A stretch of DNA of 64,000 bases from Neotamlana nanhaiensis. Its GTDB lineage: Bacteria > Bacteroidota > Bacteroidia > Flavobacteriales > Flavobacteriaceae. A program made the position numbers and the translations under genes. Of this stretch, positions 28,091 to 37,342 are shown in pieces (position 1 is the first letter of the stretch; every line of letters starts with the position of its first letter). The notes under the pieces were generated by a model that worked only from the letters and a program-made list of their open reading frames with translations, was not told the DNA's origin and ran no database searches. The DNA is taken from positions 62,001 to 126,000 of the forward strand of contig NZ_JTDV01000016.1 in NCBI RefSeq assembly GCF_000943555.1. Direction: 5' to 3'.

Positions 28091-28777
28091 TTACTCGATA
28101 TCAGCACCGCCAACTTTTACACTAAAAGGTTCGCACCAGTACAATAAATAGGAATAATCGTTTATACCAACATTTTCTATAACGTAGTTATGGGCTCCAC
28201 TAAATACTTGTACAGCACCTAAAGATAAGGCGTTGGCTACCGAATTTGGATTGTTGGTTAAATACACATATAAACCAGGTAAACTGGTTGAAGCTTTGTA
28301 ATTTGCATCTATAGAAAGTAACAGATTATTGGTGTTTTCAATAGTTGAGAGTGTAAACGTGCCGCTTAGTTCGTAACTACTTGTAGTGGCAATTGTACCC
28401 GTTTTGCTAGAACTGTTTGAGGTGTTGGAATCCATTACAATATTTAGCGGCGTGCTGTCTTCAATAGTAGTATTGTTAACCATTACAATAGCTTTAATTT
28501 CTGTTTGGCCTGCCATAACACCAGTAACCAATCCGCTAGTATTTATTGTTGCCACAGATTCGTTTGAGCTTTGCCAGGATATAGTAATGCTCTCTTGTTG
28601 CCCAATATTATTAAAATACGATGCATTATATTGATGGGTTGATGATTCGGTAAGGTTTTCAATAGGATTTAAAATTCTAACTTCTCTAGGAACTTCATCA
28701 TCTAAAATATCTTCACCTTTACAGGATGAAAACAGGAAGGTAATAACAATAAAAACAGTGGTGTAAAATTTAGTCAT
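28091..28777 (-). CDS. Lipoprotein with bacterial Ig-like and DM13 domains
   Basis: This 228-residue protein has a lipoprotein signal with Ser-Ser-Cys19. An Ig-like group 2 (Big_2) domain follows (about 33-115), recognisable by its Trp-x-Ser-x-Asn-x-x-Val-Ala-x-Ile pattern. A serine/asparagine linker leads to a DM13 domain (about 127-228). The DM13 hallmarks are a Tyr-Glu-Leu-Ser-Gly start, Leu-Tyr-Val-Tyr-Leu, and the Trp-Cys near 213. DM13 domains have been proposed, on computational grounds, to carry redox chemistry through a conserved cysteine. Here the domain is lipid-anchored and paired with a downstream barrel gene. The DM13 identification is by eye. Confidence 0.72.
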   Translation of the reverse strand: MTKFYTTVFIVITFLFSSCKGEDILDDEVPREVRILNPIENLTESSTHQYNASYFNNIGQQESITISWQSSNESVATINTSGLVTGVMAGQTEIKAIVMVNNTTIEDSTPLNIVMDSNTSNSSSKTGTIATTSSYELSGTFTLSTIENTNNLLLSIDANYKASTSLPGLYVYLTNNPNSVANALSLGAVQVFSGAHNYVIENVGINDYSYLLYWCEPFSVKVGGADIE

Positions 28778-28853
28778 AGCTTTCGGTTTTTAAAATAGTC
28801 GAAGCTATAAGAGGTTGCTTACACTTGTTTTAAGAAGATTTTATTTATGACTA

Positions 28854-30140
28854 TTACTCAAGTTGAGCCTCGTAAAACACTTGTTGCAATTTTGGGCGAA
28901 TGTTTAAGTTGTAAATGTTTCGGTGAGTTCTTGAAGGATAAACGCGGTTAGATAGGAAAATAAAAACTAATTGTTCTTTGGGGTCAGCCCAAACAAACGT
29001 ACCGGTAAAACCCGCATGACCAAAACTTTCTTTACTAACTTGTGGCGCAGGATATGCTTTTGTAATGTTTAAGGTGTCGTTACCAATTAAAGGTTTATCG
29101 AAACCCAAACCACGGCGGTTGTTATTTTCTGGATATTGAATTTTAGTAAATTCCTTTACGGTTGAAGGTTTAAAATACGTCGTGCCATTAAGAGTACCAT
29201 AATTTGCTAACATTTGCATGTAATTAGCCAAATCTTTAGCTGTACCAAATAAACCTGCATTACCAGAAATACCACCAAATAAAGCAGCGTTTTCGTCATG
29301 AACCCAACCTTGAGCGAGCGTTTTTCTGAAGATGGAATCGTTTTCGGTTGGAACAATGGCATTTTTAAAGTTCTTTTTCTTAGGAAGATAGCCTAAAGTT
29401 TCACATCCCAATGGCTTGTAAAAATGCTTTTGAAGATAATTAGTGTAAGTTTCTCCTGTGATGTTTTCAATAATTTCAGGATAAATTAATGACGCTAATC
29501 CTGAGTAAGTATAGACTTTTTTGTCGCTTACTTTCGATCGATTTATAATACGGAACAGCTTGTTTTTAAATCGATTCTTAACGTAAATTCCGTCGTACAT
29601 TTGATTCGAAAACCGTTTGCTAGCTTCAGAATGAATAAAACGCTTTTTAACGTTACCATTTTTAGTTACCGAGTTTAAAAATACAATGTAAGGTTGCAGT
29701 CCCGATTGGTGCGCTAAAAGTTCACGCAGGGTAATGTGTTTTTTGTCTTTTCGGTGTTTCCATGGTTTCCAATAGTTACTAAATGGCGCGTCTAAATCTA
29801 GTTTGCCTTCCTCGTAAAGTTTCATTAAAGCAGGCAACGGCCCAACAATTTTGGTGACCGATGCTAAATCGTGAATATCGTTTAATTGTACTTTGGTAAT
29901 GCTGTCGTAGGTATGAAAACCGTAAGCTTTGTGTAAAATAATTTGCCCTTGTTTTGCGACTAAAAGTTGCGCACCCGGAAAGGCTTTTTCGCTAATACCA
30001 AAGTGCATTATAGAATCAATCTGTGTTTTAATAAAGTCGCCATTTAAGCCAACCGATTCTGGCGAAGCATACGGCATTTGGGCATAACAAGGTTTTGTAA
30101 ACCCAAGAATTAAGAGCAAATGCAATACAATTTTTTTCAT
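28854..30140 (-). CDS. Secreted serine hydrolase (beta-lactamase-like, class C fold)
   Basis: This 428-residue protein carries a signal peptide ending near Cys-Tyr-Ala-Gln (21). The nucleophile motif is Ser94-Val-Thr-Lys97, followed by a Tyr-Thr-Tyr-Ser-Gly second motif near 217 and a His-Ala-Gly-Phe-Thr-Gly third motif near 375. These are the usual beta-lactamase/transpeptidase-like family signatures. The length and the HAGFTG form match esterase/peptidase-type members that often stand beside glycoside hydrolases of family 3. The substrate is unknown. It is transcribed alone. Confidence 0.86.
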   Translation of the reverse strand: MKKIVLHLLLILGFTKPCYAQMPYASPESVGLNGDFIKTQIDSIMHFGISEKAFPGAQLLVAKQGQIILHKAYGFHTYDSITKVQLNDIHDLASVTKIVGPLPALMKLYEEGKLDLDAPFSNYWKPWKHRKDKKHITLRELLAHQSGLQPYIVFLNSVTKNGNVKKRFIHSEASKRFSNQMYDGIYVKNRFKNKLFRIINRSKVSDKKVYTYSGLASLIYPEIIENITGETYTNYLQKHFYKPLGCETLGYLPKKKNFKNAIVPTENDSIFRKTLAQGWVHDENAALFGGISGNAGLFGTAKDLANYMQMLANYGTLNGTTYFKPSTVKEFTKIQYPENNNRRGLGFDKPLIGNDTLNITKAYPAPQVSKESFGHAGFTGTFVWADPKEQLVFIFLSNRVYPSRTHRNIYNLNIRPKLQQVFYEAQLE

Positions 30141-30325
30141 GTTATATTATCAATAATTTTAAATGTGTTATTACTATCTTATTTAGCTTCCTTTTAAATG
30201 TAAACAAGTTATGGCTATTTTACTTTTTCTCTTTTAAAAATATTTTTTAGAATATAAATTGAAAATAAATAGGAGGCTAAAAAACGAGGTAATTAGCTTA
30301 ATAAGCTTTATGTTAAGGGGTTATA

Positions 30326-30358
30326 TTGGTGTTTTTACTGGTTGGTTGATTATATTTG
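30326..30358 (+). promoter_or_regulatory. Promoter of the MG2/plug-like gene
   Basis: TTG (30326-30328) and TATATTTG (30351-30358) are separated by 22 bases, within the range for Bacteroidota promoters. The start codon is about 26 bases after the -7 box. Confidence 0.6.
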
Positions 30359-30383
30359 TAAATATTAATAATAAACATTTAAC

Positions 30384-33188
30384 ATGAAAAATGAGTTTTT
30401 ATTTAAGTTTAATTTGATTTTTTTCATGTTCGTATCATTTGTAAATGCTCAGAATTTACCTCAAATACAACCTCTTAGCGAATTTGCTTTTACCGAAAAA
30501 ATTTATTTACAATTAAATAATACAATTTTTACTTCAAATGAAACGGTTTGGTTTAAAGCCATTGTTACCGATGTGTTTAACCATCCTAAAAGCCTAAGTG
30601 GTGTTGTTCATGTAGAACTTGTAGATTTTGATAAAAACATTTTAATCTCTAAAAAATTGAAATTGGAAAAAGGAATTGCAGATAGCTTTTTCCAGTTAAG
30701 AGAATCGTATCCAACGGGGCGTTATTTAATTAGAGCTTATACCAATTGGAATAGAAATTTTGGTAAAGATTTCTTTTTTGAAAGGTATATTGATTTGTTT
30801 TCTCTTGAAGATATTGATAAAGGCGAGGTAATAACAAATATAGTACTTACTAAAACACAAGAAGGAGAAGTTAAACTATCAGCAAATATAAATCCTCAAG
30901 TAATAGATGAGACGTATGCCAAAGATTTAAAGGTGCATATTCATTCTAAAAACCTTTTGGACTCCGTTGAAATTAAGAAGCAGAAAAAACAATATGCTTT
31001 GGAGTATAAAATTCCAACAGATGCTTATAGTGTGAAGCTTAAAGTAGAATTGGAAGACACTAAATTAAAAAATAATAAGCTAAAGGTTAATAATACTCAC
31101 ACAAAAACAATAGTTATTGATAAAAACTTTTTAGACCTACAGTTTTTTCCTGAAGGTGGTAAACTAGTTGATGGGCTTAAAAGCAAATTAGGCTATAAAG
31201 GTGTAAAGTATAATGGTTTAGGTACAGTTGTAAATGGAGATATTGTTGATGAAAAAGACAATGTGTTATTTGAGGTGTTAAGTAACGAATTAGGTATGGG
31301 TTACATATTTTTAAAACCAGATATAACCAAAACGTATTACTGTAAAGTTACAAATGCCGATGGTACAATTTATAAATATGAATTACCAAAAGTACATAAG
31401 TCTGGGTATGTAATGTCTCTTTTAGAAACTACCAATTATCTAAATTTAAAAGTAGAAACCAATGTAAAAAATACAGATAGTCTTTTTGTACAGATAAAAA
31501 TGAGAGGCGTTTTAATACAAGAACATTCATTTAAAGTAGAAGACGGATTTTATCAAGTATTAATGCAAAAAAATGCTTTTAATGAAGGCATACATAGTGT
31601 TGTACTTTTAAATAATAATCATGTGCCATTATGCGAACGTTTGTTCTATAATTTTAAAGAATCAGAAAAACTAAATATCTCGGTAAATACCAATAAACCA
31701 AGATATAGCCAACGAGATAAAACTAAGTTAAATATAGTAGTAGCTAATACAAACGGACAGCCTGTTAAAACAAATCTTTCTCTTTTGGTTATTGATAAAA
31801 AGCAATTAGGAGATTTTAGAAAATTGCAACCTAATATTTTATCGCATTTTTTGTTAAGCTCAGAACTAAAAGGAACAATTGAAAACCCTAAATATTATTT
31901 TAACAAGAATAGTATTAATAGAAAACGCGATATGGAATCGTTAATGCTAACTCAAGGTTGGAGTAATTATGTATTTAATAAAACCGATACAATTAACAGT
32001 TTTAGCATAAAGCCTGAAACTGATTTATGGATCTCAGGCATAGTAAATTCTGTATTTAATAAAAATAAGCCGCCCAAAAAAACAGTTGATTTATCTTTAT
32101 TTACCTTTGGAGATCCTAGAGGATTTTATCTTCAAAAAACAGATTCTTTAGGGCGTTTTGCCTTTAACTTAGGAAGCCAGTATGCAGATACTTTAAAATT
32201 TGTAATTCAATCAACAAATAAGAAAGGTGTAAAAAAGGACTATAATATAGCATTAGATGACGCTTTAGCGCCACCAAAAATATATTATGAAGAACAACAA
32301 AATTTTCAGTTAGCCGATACCATTGTAACCCCTTATTTAAATACAAGTATAGAAAATAAAAAAGTAAACGATGGATTTGTAACTCCCGATAATACCATTG
32401 AATTAAATGCAGTAGAATTAACGGGGTATAACCTTACTCCAAAACGAGAAAAAGTATTTAAACTTCATGGGCCACCAGATGTAGTTATCAGCAATGAAGA
32501 ACTCGAAAAAGAAGAAGAAAAATGGATGTTTGGACTTTATAGTGTTTTAAGGTCAAAGTTCCCTGATGATATTAGGATAAAAAGAGTTAATAAATCGGGT
32601 TATGATTATTTTAAAACCAGTCAAATAGGCAGTGGTCTTGATTCATTCGATATGGCTAATGCCTTTGGTGCTGATTTTACTTTTATTTTAATTGATGGTG
32701 TTTTAATAGATCTTTATGAATATCCGTTAGTTTCTCGTTTACCTGTAGAGGGTGTTAAGAGTTTTGAAATTCTAAATCATCCTAAAAATGCAAGAAGATA
32801 TTTTTATCAAATTTTTCCAGTGTCTGAAGATATAGCTTTTAAAACATTCGCAATTATTAGTATTTATACCTATTCTGGTAAAGGGCTTTATGGTATAGGT
32901 CGTACTGAAGGCATTTTTAAAGGAGTTATTTCTGGGTTTTCTCCCAGAAAAGAATTTTATGCGCCAAAATATGATGTTCTTGAGCCAGTAGATTGGGATA
33001 TTGCAGATTTACGTTCAACTATACACTGGTCGCCAAGTATAACAACTAATGAGCAAGGTGAAGCCGAAATAGAATTCTACAACGCAGATACCACAGGCGA
33101 TATGCTCATAATTTTAGAAGCAATTTCGCCTGATGGTAAATTAGGTTATTTTGAGTCAACCTACCAAGTTAGTAAATGGGAAAAATAA
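30384..33188 (+). CDS. Large exported protein with MG2-like and TonB-plug-like domains
   Basis: This 934-residue protein has a signal peptide ending at Val-Asn-Ala-Gln. Its N-terminal part (about 30-130) looks like an MG2 domain of alpha-2-macroglobulins. The middle has further beta domains. The segment near 690-850 resembles a TonB receptor plug: an Ile-Asp-Gly-Val-x-Ile segment, then Val-Glu-Gly-Val-Lys-Ser-Phe-Glu-Ile, then Ile-Ile-Ser-Ile-Tyr-Thr. It is not followed by a 22-strand barrel. The last 60 residues form another beta-sandwich with a Trp-Ser-Pro-Ser-Ile-Thr-Thr-Asn motif. Proteins of this build recur in Bacteroidota without a known role. It stands alone and converges on hemB. Confidence 0.75.
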   Translation: MKNEFLFKFNLIFFMFVSFVNAQNLPQIQPLSEFAFTEKIYLQLNNTIFTSNETVWFKAIVTDVFNHPKSLSGVVHVELVDFDKNILISKKLKLEKGIADSFFQLRESYPTGRYLIRAYTNWNRNFGKDFFFERYIDLFSLEDIDKGEVITNIVLTKTQEGEVKLSANINPQVIDETYAKDLKVHIHSKNLLDSVEIKKQKKQYALEYKIPTDAYSVKLKVELEDTKLKNNKLKVNNTHTKTIVIDKNFLDLQFFPEGGKLVDGLKSKLGYKGVKYNGLGTVVNGDIVDEKDNVLFEVLSNELGMGYIFLKPDITKTYYCKVTNADGTIYKYELPKVHKSGYVMSLLETTNYLNLKVETNVKNTDSLFVQIKMRGVLIQEHSFKVEDGFYQVLMQKNAFNEGIHSVVLLNNNHVPLCERLFYNFKESEKLNISVNTNKPRYSQRDKTKLNIVVANTNGQPVKTNLSLLVIDKKQLGDFRKLQPNILSHFLLSSELKGTIENPKYYFNKNSINRKRDMESLMLTQGWSNYVFNKTDTINSFSIKPETDLWISGIVNSVFNKNKPPKKTVDLSLFTFGDPRGFYLQKTDSLGRFAFNLGSQYADTLKFVIQSTNKKGVKKDYNIALDDALAPPKIYYEEQQNFQLADTIVTPYLNTSIENKKVNDGFVTPDNTIELNAVELTGYNLTPKREKVFKLHGPPDVVISNEELEKEEEKWMFGLYSVLRSKFPDDIRIKRVNKSGYDYFKTSQIGSGLDSFDMANAFGADFTFILIDGVLIDLYEYPLVSRLPVEGVKSFEILNHPKNARRYFYQIFPVSEDIAFKTFAIISIYTYSGKGLYGIGRTEGIFKGVISGFSPRKEFYAPKYDVLEPVDWDIADLRSTIHWSPSITTNEQGEAEIEFYNADTTGDMLIILEAISPDGKLGYFESTYQVSKWEK

Positions 33189-34178
33189 TTATGATATTAG
33201 CTTCATTAAATCTTTAGCAAAATAACTCGCTATAATATCAGCACCTGCGCGCTTAAATGCCATGGTGGTTTCTAGCATCACTTGGTCGTGGTTAAGCCAA
33301 CCTTTTTCGGCAGCAGCTTTAATCATGGCGTATTCGCCAGAAACTTGATATACAGCTACAGGAACATTGACTTCATTTTTTATCTCTCGCAGAATATCTA
33401 AATACGATAAACCTGGTTTTACCATAACAATATCGGCGCCTTCATCAATATCCATTTCGGTTTCTCGAATGGCCTCAAAGCGGTTGCCAAAATCCATTTG
33501 ATAGGTTTTTTTATCCTTCGGGATATCAACAACATCTACCGGAGCAGAATCTAGCGCATCACGAAATGGCCCGTAAAATGCCGATGCATATTTAGCCGAA
33601 TAGCTCATAATACCAGTGTTTATAAAACCTTCATCTTCTAAAGCTTCGCGAATGGTAAGAATGCGTCCGTCCATCATATCGCTTGGCGCCACAAAATCGG
33701 CACCTGCTTTGGCGTGCGAAATACTCATTTCTGCAAGAAATTCGGCAGTGTCATCGTTTATTATTTGTCCGTTTTCAATAATGCCATCATGTCCGTAAAC
33801 CGAGTAAGGGTCTAAAGCTACATCAGTCATCACCAACATATCAGGACAAACGTTTTTAACGGTTTTTATGGCGCGTTGCATTAATCCGTTGGGGTTTAAA
33901 GCTTCAGCACCTTTATTGTCTTTTAAATTATCGGGCACTTTTACAAATAATAACACCGATTTTAAGCCTAATCGCCACAATTCCTTAACTTCATTTTCAA
34001 GCAAATCTAAACTGTAACGGTAGTAATTTGGCATAGAAGCAATTTCGTCTTTAACACCTTTGCCTTCAACCACAAAAAGTGGCACTAAAAAATCGTTTGG
34101 AGTTAATACGGTTTCGCGAACTAAACTACGAATGGCTTCGTTGGTTCTTAATCGTCTATTTCTTCTTAATGGATACAT
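33189..34178 (-). CDS. hemB: Delta-aminolevulinic acid dehydratase (porphobilinogen synthase)
   Basis: This 329-residue enzyme condenses two 5-aminolevulinates to porphobilinogen. It has the usual family length and the two Schiff-base lysine regions, Ser-Ala-Lys-Tyr-Ala-Ser (about 197-202) and Val-Met-Val-Lys-Pro-Gly (about 250-255). The cysteine-rich zinc site seen in metazoan enzymes is replaced by an Asp-rich form, so magnesium or other metal dependence is likely. It is the last gene of the minus-strand haem run, 54 bases after hemF, and it abuts the stop of the MG2-like gene. Confidence 0.97.
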   Translation of the reverse strand: MYPLRRNRRLRTNEAIRSLVRETVLTPNDFLVPLFVVEGKGVKDEIASMPNYYRYSLDLLENEVKELWRLGLKSVLLFVKVPDNLKDNKGAEALNPNGLMQRAIKTVKNVCPDMLVMTDVALDPYSVYGHDGIIENGQIINDDTAEFLAEMSISHAKAGADFVAPSDMMDGRILTIREALEDEGFINTGIMSYSAKYASAFYGPFRDALDSAPVDVVDIPKDKKTYQMDFGNRFEAIRETEMDIDEGADIVMVKPGLSYLDILREIKNEVNVPVAVYQVSGEYAMIKAAAEKGWLNHDQVMLETTMAFKRAGADIIASYFAKDLMKLIS

Positions 34179-34232
34179 GCTTTTTAATTTAAAAAGTTAA
34201 AAGTGTAAAATTACAAGTTGCTTACTCAAACT

Positions 34233-35135
34233 CTACACCCAATCTATGGGTTTTTTTAATACTTCAATTAATTTTTCTTCCTCGCTTCCAGCTTCAGGTT
34301 GATGGTCGTAAACCCATTGCACATGCGGTGGTAAGCTCATTAAAATACTTTCTATACGTCCGTTAGTTTTTAAACCAAACAATGTCCCTTTATCATGCAC
34401 TAAATTGAACTCAACATAACGGCCACGACGAATTTCTTGCCAATCGCGTTGTGCTTTTGTATATGGTAAATCTTTGCGTTTTTCAACAATAGGTAGATAG
34501 GCGCTAAGGAAACTATTGCCAACTTCAGTCACGAAATTGTACCAATTTTCCATGGTCATATCTTCTGATGCTTTACAATAATCGAAAAATAAACCGCCTA
34601 TACCGCGCCCTTCGTTGCGATGTGTGTTGTGAAAATATTCATCGCAACGCGCTTTGTATTTTGGGTAAAATGCTGTATTGTGTTTATCGCAAGCGGTTTT
34701 ACATGTTTGGTGGAAGTGTTTCGCATCCTCTTCAAATAAATAATAGGGCGTAAGGTCTTGTCCGCCACCAAACCATTGGTCAACAATATTGCCTTTTTGG
34801 TCATACATTTCAAAATAGCGCCAATTCGCATGAACAGTCGGCACCATAGGGTTTTTTGGGTGTAGCACTAAACTTAATCCGCAGGCAAAAAAATCGGCAT
34901 CCTTTACGCCAAAGTAAGCTTGCATGCTGTCTGGAAGTTTACCATGAACACCAGAGATATTTACACCACCTTTTTCAAAAACATGACCATTTTCTATAAC
35001 GCGGGTACGACCACCACCGCCTTCAGGTCGTTCCCAAATATCTTCTTGAAATTTAGCTTTACCATCAATAGCTTCTAAACCAGAAGTTATGGTGTTTTGT
35101 AAATCATGTATGTATTGGTAGAATTTGTCTTTCAT
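34233..35135 (-). CDS. hemF: Oxygen-dependent coproporphyrinogen III oxidase
   Basis: This 300-residue enzyme oxidatively decarboxylates coproporphyrinogen III to protoporphyrinogen IX using O2. The length and the Trp-Arg-Tyr-Phe-Glu, Gly-Gly-Gly-Gln-Asp-Leu-Thr-Pro and Arg-Gly-Arg-Tyr-Val-Glu-Phe-Asn segments are diagnostic. A start at ATG 35135 gives the normal family length; the longer frame would need a TTG. It needs oxygen, consistent with an aerobic organism; no hemN is seen here. A perfect palindrome separates it from the EI24 gene upstream, and hemB follows after 54 bases. Confidence 0.97.
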   Translation of the reverse strand: MKDKFYQYIHDLQNTITSGLEAIDGKAKFQEDIWERPEGGGGRTRVIENGHVFEKGGVNISGVHGKLPDSMQAYFGVKDADFFACGLSLVLHPKNPMVPTVHANWRYFEMYDQKGNIVDQWFGGGQDLTPYYLFEEDAKHFHQTCKTACDKHNTAFYPKYKARCDEYFHNTHRNEGRGIGGLFFDYCKASEDMTMENWYNFVTEVGNSFLSAYLPIVEKRKDLPYTKAQRDWQEIRRGRYVEFNLVHDKGTLFGLKTNGRIESILMSLPPHVQWVYDHQPEAGSEEEKLIEVLKKPIDWV

Positions 35136-35201
35136 GTTTGTTTTATTCAAGTTGGTTATTTGTTTGTGAAGTTGAAGCGGTTATTTGATTGTTTTCTAAA
35201 T

Positions 35202-35226
35202 CTGTCAGGTTTTCAAAACCTGACAG
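35202..35226. repeat. 25-base perfect palindrome upstream of hemF
   Basis: CTGTCAGGTTTT and AAAACCTGACAG form 12-base arms around a central C. Palindromes of this kind (CCTGTCAGGTTT...) occur repeatedly in Flavobacteriaceae intergenic regions, from memory. It lies between two co-directional genes, so as RNA it may act as a hairpin that modulates read-through or message stability. Confidence 0.8.
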
Positions 35227-35233
35227 GTCTTAA

Positions 35234-35974
35234 TTAATTTTCTACATTCAGTATTTCTATCGTTTTAGTTGAAGCCGCAGTAACAGATAGCGGTAGCACT
35301 AAAATAACACCGATAACAGGAATTAATAAAAATAGTAAAAACACAATACCGTTACCTATTGCTAAACCACGATTTTTGCGCACAAATTGTATGCTTTCTT
35401 TGTATTTAAAATGGCGTTCTAGCGTATAATCCATATTACCAAAACCAGCATAATAGGCTTGCAGTAGAAATAATAAAATGGTTGAAAATATATTTACAAC
35501 AGGTATTAATTTTAAGAGTAAAATGGGAATTGTGTACAACAGTTCCATGCCCAAATTTCTAAGATTTATGCGTATACCACGCCATAATTGTTGATTAAAT
35601 GTGGTATTACGATGGTAATGCACTGTTTTGCCTGTTATGTGCGCTTCAATTTTTTCGGAAACGGGACTCATAAATGGCGCCGATAAGGCCATAATAATGT
35701 GTTTGTAGAGTATTAAGCCAATTACGAGTACGATGAGTCCGCCGAGAAAAGCACTTAAGGTCTCAAAAGTATCGTGACCCCAATCCCAAATCCAGATTTT
35801 AGCAATAAAATGCCCAATGTTATCGGATAAGCTATACGCCGTACCAAAAATAATTATGGCTGTAACGAAGCTAATTAACATAGGCACTGCGAAAAATTTC
35901 CAGAGTTTTAGTTTAGATATTAAACCAAATGCTCCGGCATAACCTTGCAACCCCTTTAGTATGTTTTTTATCAT
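35234..35974 (-). CDS. EI24/CysZ-like integral membrane protein
   Basis: This 246-residue protein has about five or six hydrophobic helices and the EI24 (PF07264) layout. A Ser-Ala-Pro-Phe-Met-Ser-Pro-Val-Ser-Glu loop sits near 94-103 and a Tyr-Tyr-Ala-Gly-Phe-Gly-Asn-Met-Asp-Tyr segment near 178. E. coli CysZ of the same family takes up sulfate, but most Bacteroidota members are uncharacterised. It lies 6 bases after the potassium transporter gene and before hemF, inside the haem run. Whether it has a haem role is unknown. Confidence 0.85.
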   Translation of the reverse strand: MIKNILKGLQGYAGAFGLISKLKLWKFFAVPMLISFVTAIIIFGTAYSLSDNIGHFIAKIWIWDWGHDTFETLSAFLGGLIVLVIGLILYKHIIMALSAPFMSPVSEKIEAHITGKTVHYHRNTTFNQQLWRGIRINLRNLGMELLYTIPILLLKLIPVVNIFSTILLFLLQAYYAGFGNMDYTLERHFKYKESIQFVRKNRGLAIGNGIVFLLFLLIPVIGVILVLPLSVTAASTKTIEILNVEN

Positions 35975-35980
35975 ATTTAT

Positions 35981-37330
35981 TTATATTGCAATATCTTCTT
36001 TTAAGATTTTATGTTTCTGGTTTTCTTTCTTTCTATGCCATAGTGCTAGTCCAAAAGTTAAAACACCTAGGCGACCTATAAACATTAAAACAATAATAAT
36101 TAATTTGCCTATTGTATTTAGTTTAGTTGTAATGCCTGTGCTAACACCTACAGTTCCTAAGGCAGATGCTACTTCAAATAGAATGTCTTCAAATTTAAAG
36201 TCGTTTGTAAAAGTTATTAAAAAAGTGCCCAAAACAATAATTGTTGTGTAAAAAATAAAAGCAGATGTGGCGATGTAAAGTCTTTCAAAAGGAATAACTC
36301 TATGCATAAAAGTTATTTTTTTTTGTCCTCGTAATCTACTTTTAATTATGGCGTAAATGGCAGATAGGGTTGTTATTTTAATGCCTCCAGCAGTTCCAGA
36401 AGGAGATGCGCCAACGTACATTAAGAAAATGCAAACTAATAGCATTGATTGGTTAAATAATCCAAAATCAACCGTATTAAAACCAACGGTAGTCATTGCA
36501 GACATACTTTGAAAAAAAGATGCTAATAACCTGCCTTGGGTTAATTGAGTGATAGAAGGTTCGAACCAATATAAAAAACAGGTACCAAAGCTTAAAAGTA
36601 TGATAAACCCATAAAGTATAATTTTTGTGGTGAAACTAATTTTATGTGTAAAATTTTTAACTTTTAAATAAAAATCTGTAACAACAATAAATCCTAAAGA
36701 GCCAAAAATTGCAAGTAAAGCAACTGTGAAATTTAATAAAGGATTATTTGCATAATCAATAAAACTATTGTTAAATAAACTAAATCCGGCTGTACAAAAT
36801 GTGCTTACACTATGAAAAATAGCAGACCATAAAGCGTTAAAAAAAGGTAGGTCTTGTTTAAAAACAATGAAAAACATTATGCTCCCCAAAATTTCCATTA
36901 TTAGCGTAAATATGATTACTGATTTTAAAAAATCTTTAATTTGGATGCTTTCAGGTAAAATAAACTCAGTGGATAATATTTTTTTATGCCATAGCGTCAT
37001 TTTTTTTGTGGTGCTTAACAACATGTAAGTTGTAAATGTTAAATATCCAATACCACCGAGTTGAATTAATATCATGATGATAAATTGACCAAAAAAATTA
37101 TAACTATCGAAGACAGATACGGTAACTAGGCCTGTGGTAGATACGGCAGAGGTTGCTGTAAACAAGTTGTCTAAAATAGACACGTCAGTTTTATGAAATA
37201 TTGGAATGCATAATAAAACAAAACCAGCTAAAACATACGTCAAAAACCCATAAAATAGGTTCTGTTGAGGAGTCCATTTTTTTTTAAAAAGTGTGTATTT
37301 TTTTTGTATGTTTTTTAATGAAGCTCCCAT
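35981..37330 (-). CDS. TrkH/KtrB-type potassium transporter membrane subunit
   Basis: This 449-residue inner-membrane protein has the four pore-loop repeats of the Trk/Ktr/HKT family: Ser-Thr-Thr-Gly-Leu near 48, Cys-Thr-Ala-Gly-Phe near 180, Thr-Val-Gly-Phe-Asn near 285 and Thr-Val-Gly-Val-Ser near 397. These glycines form the potassium filter. The length fits KtrB. The cytoplasmic gating subunit (KtrA/TrkA) is not next to it. It sits 12 bases after hemE and 6 bases before the EI24 gene, so it appears co-transcribed with haem genes. Confidence 0.92.
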   Translation of the reverse strand: MGASLKNIQKKYTLFKKKWTPQQNLFYGFLTYVLAGFVLLCIPIFHKTDVSILDNLFTATSAVSTTGLVTVSVFDSYNFFGQFIIMILIQLGGIGYLTFTTYMLLSTTKKMTLWHKKILSTEFILPESIQIKDFLKSVIIFTLIMEILGSIMFFIVFKQDLPFFNALWSAIFHSVSTFCTAGFSLFNNSFIDYANNPLLNFTVALLAIFGSLGFIVVTDFYLKVKNFTHKISFTTKIILYGFIILLSFGTCFLYWFEPSITQLTQGRLLASFFQSMSAMTTVGFNTVDFGLFNQSMLLVCIFLMYVGASPSGTAGGIKITTLSAIYAIIKSRLRGQKKITFMHRVIPFERLYIATSAFIFYTTIIVLGTFLITFTNDFKFEDILFEVASALGTVGVSTGITTKLNTIGKLIIIVLMFIGRLGVLTFGLALWHRKKENQKHKILKEDIAI

Positions 37331-37342
37331 CGTTAGCTGTTG

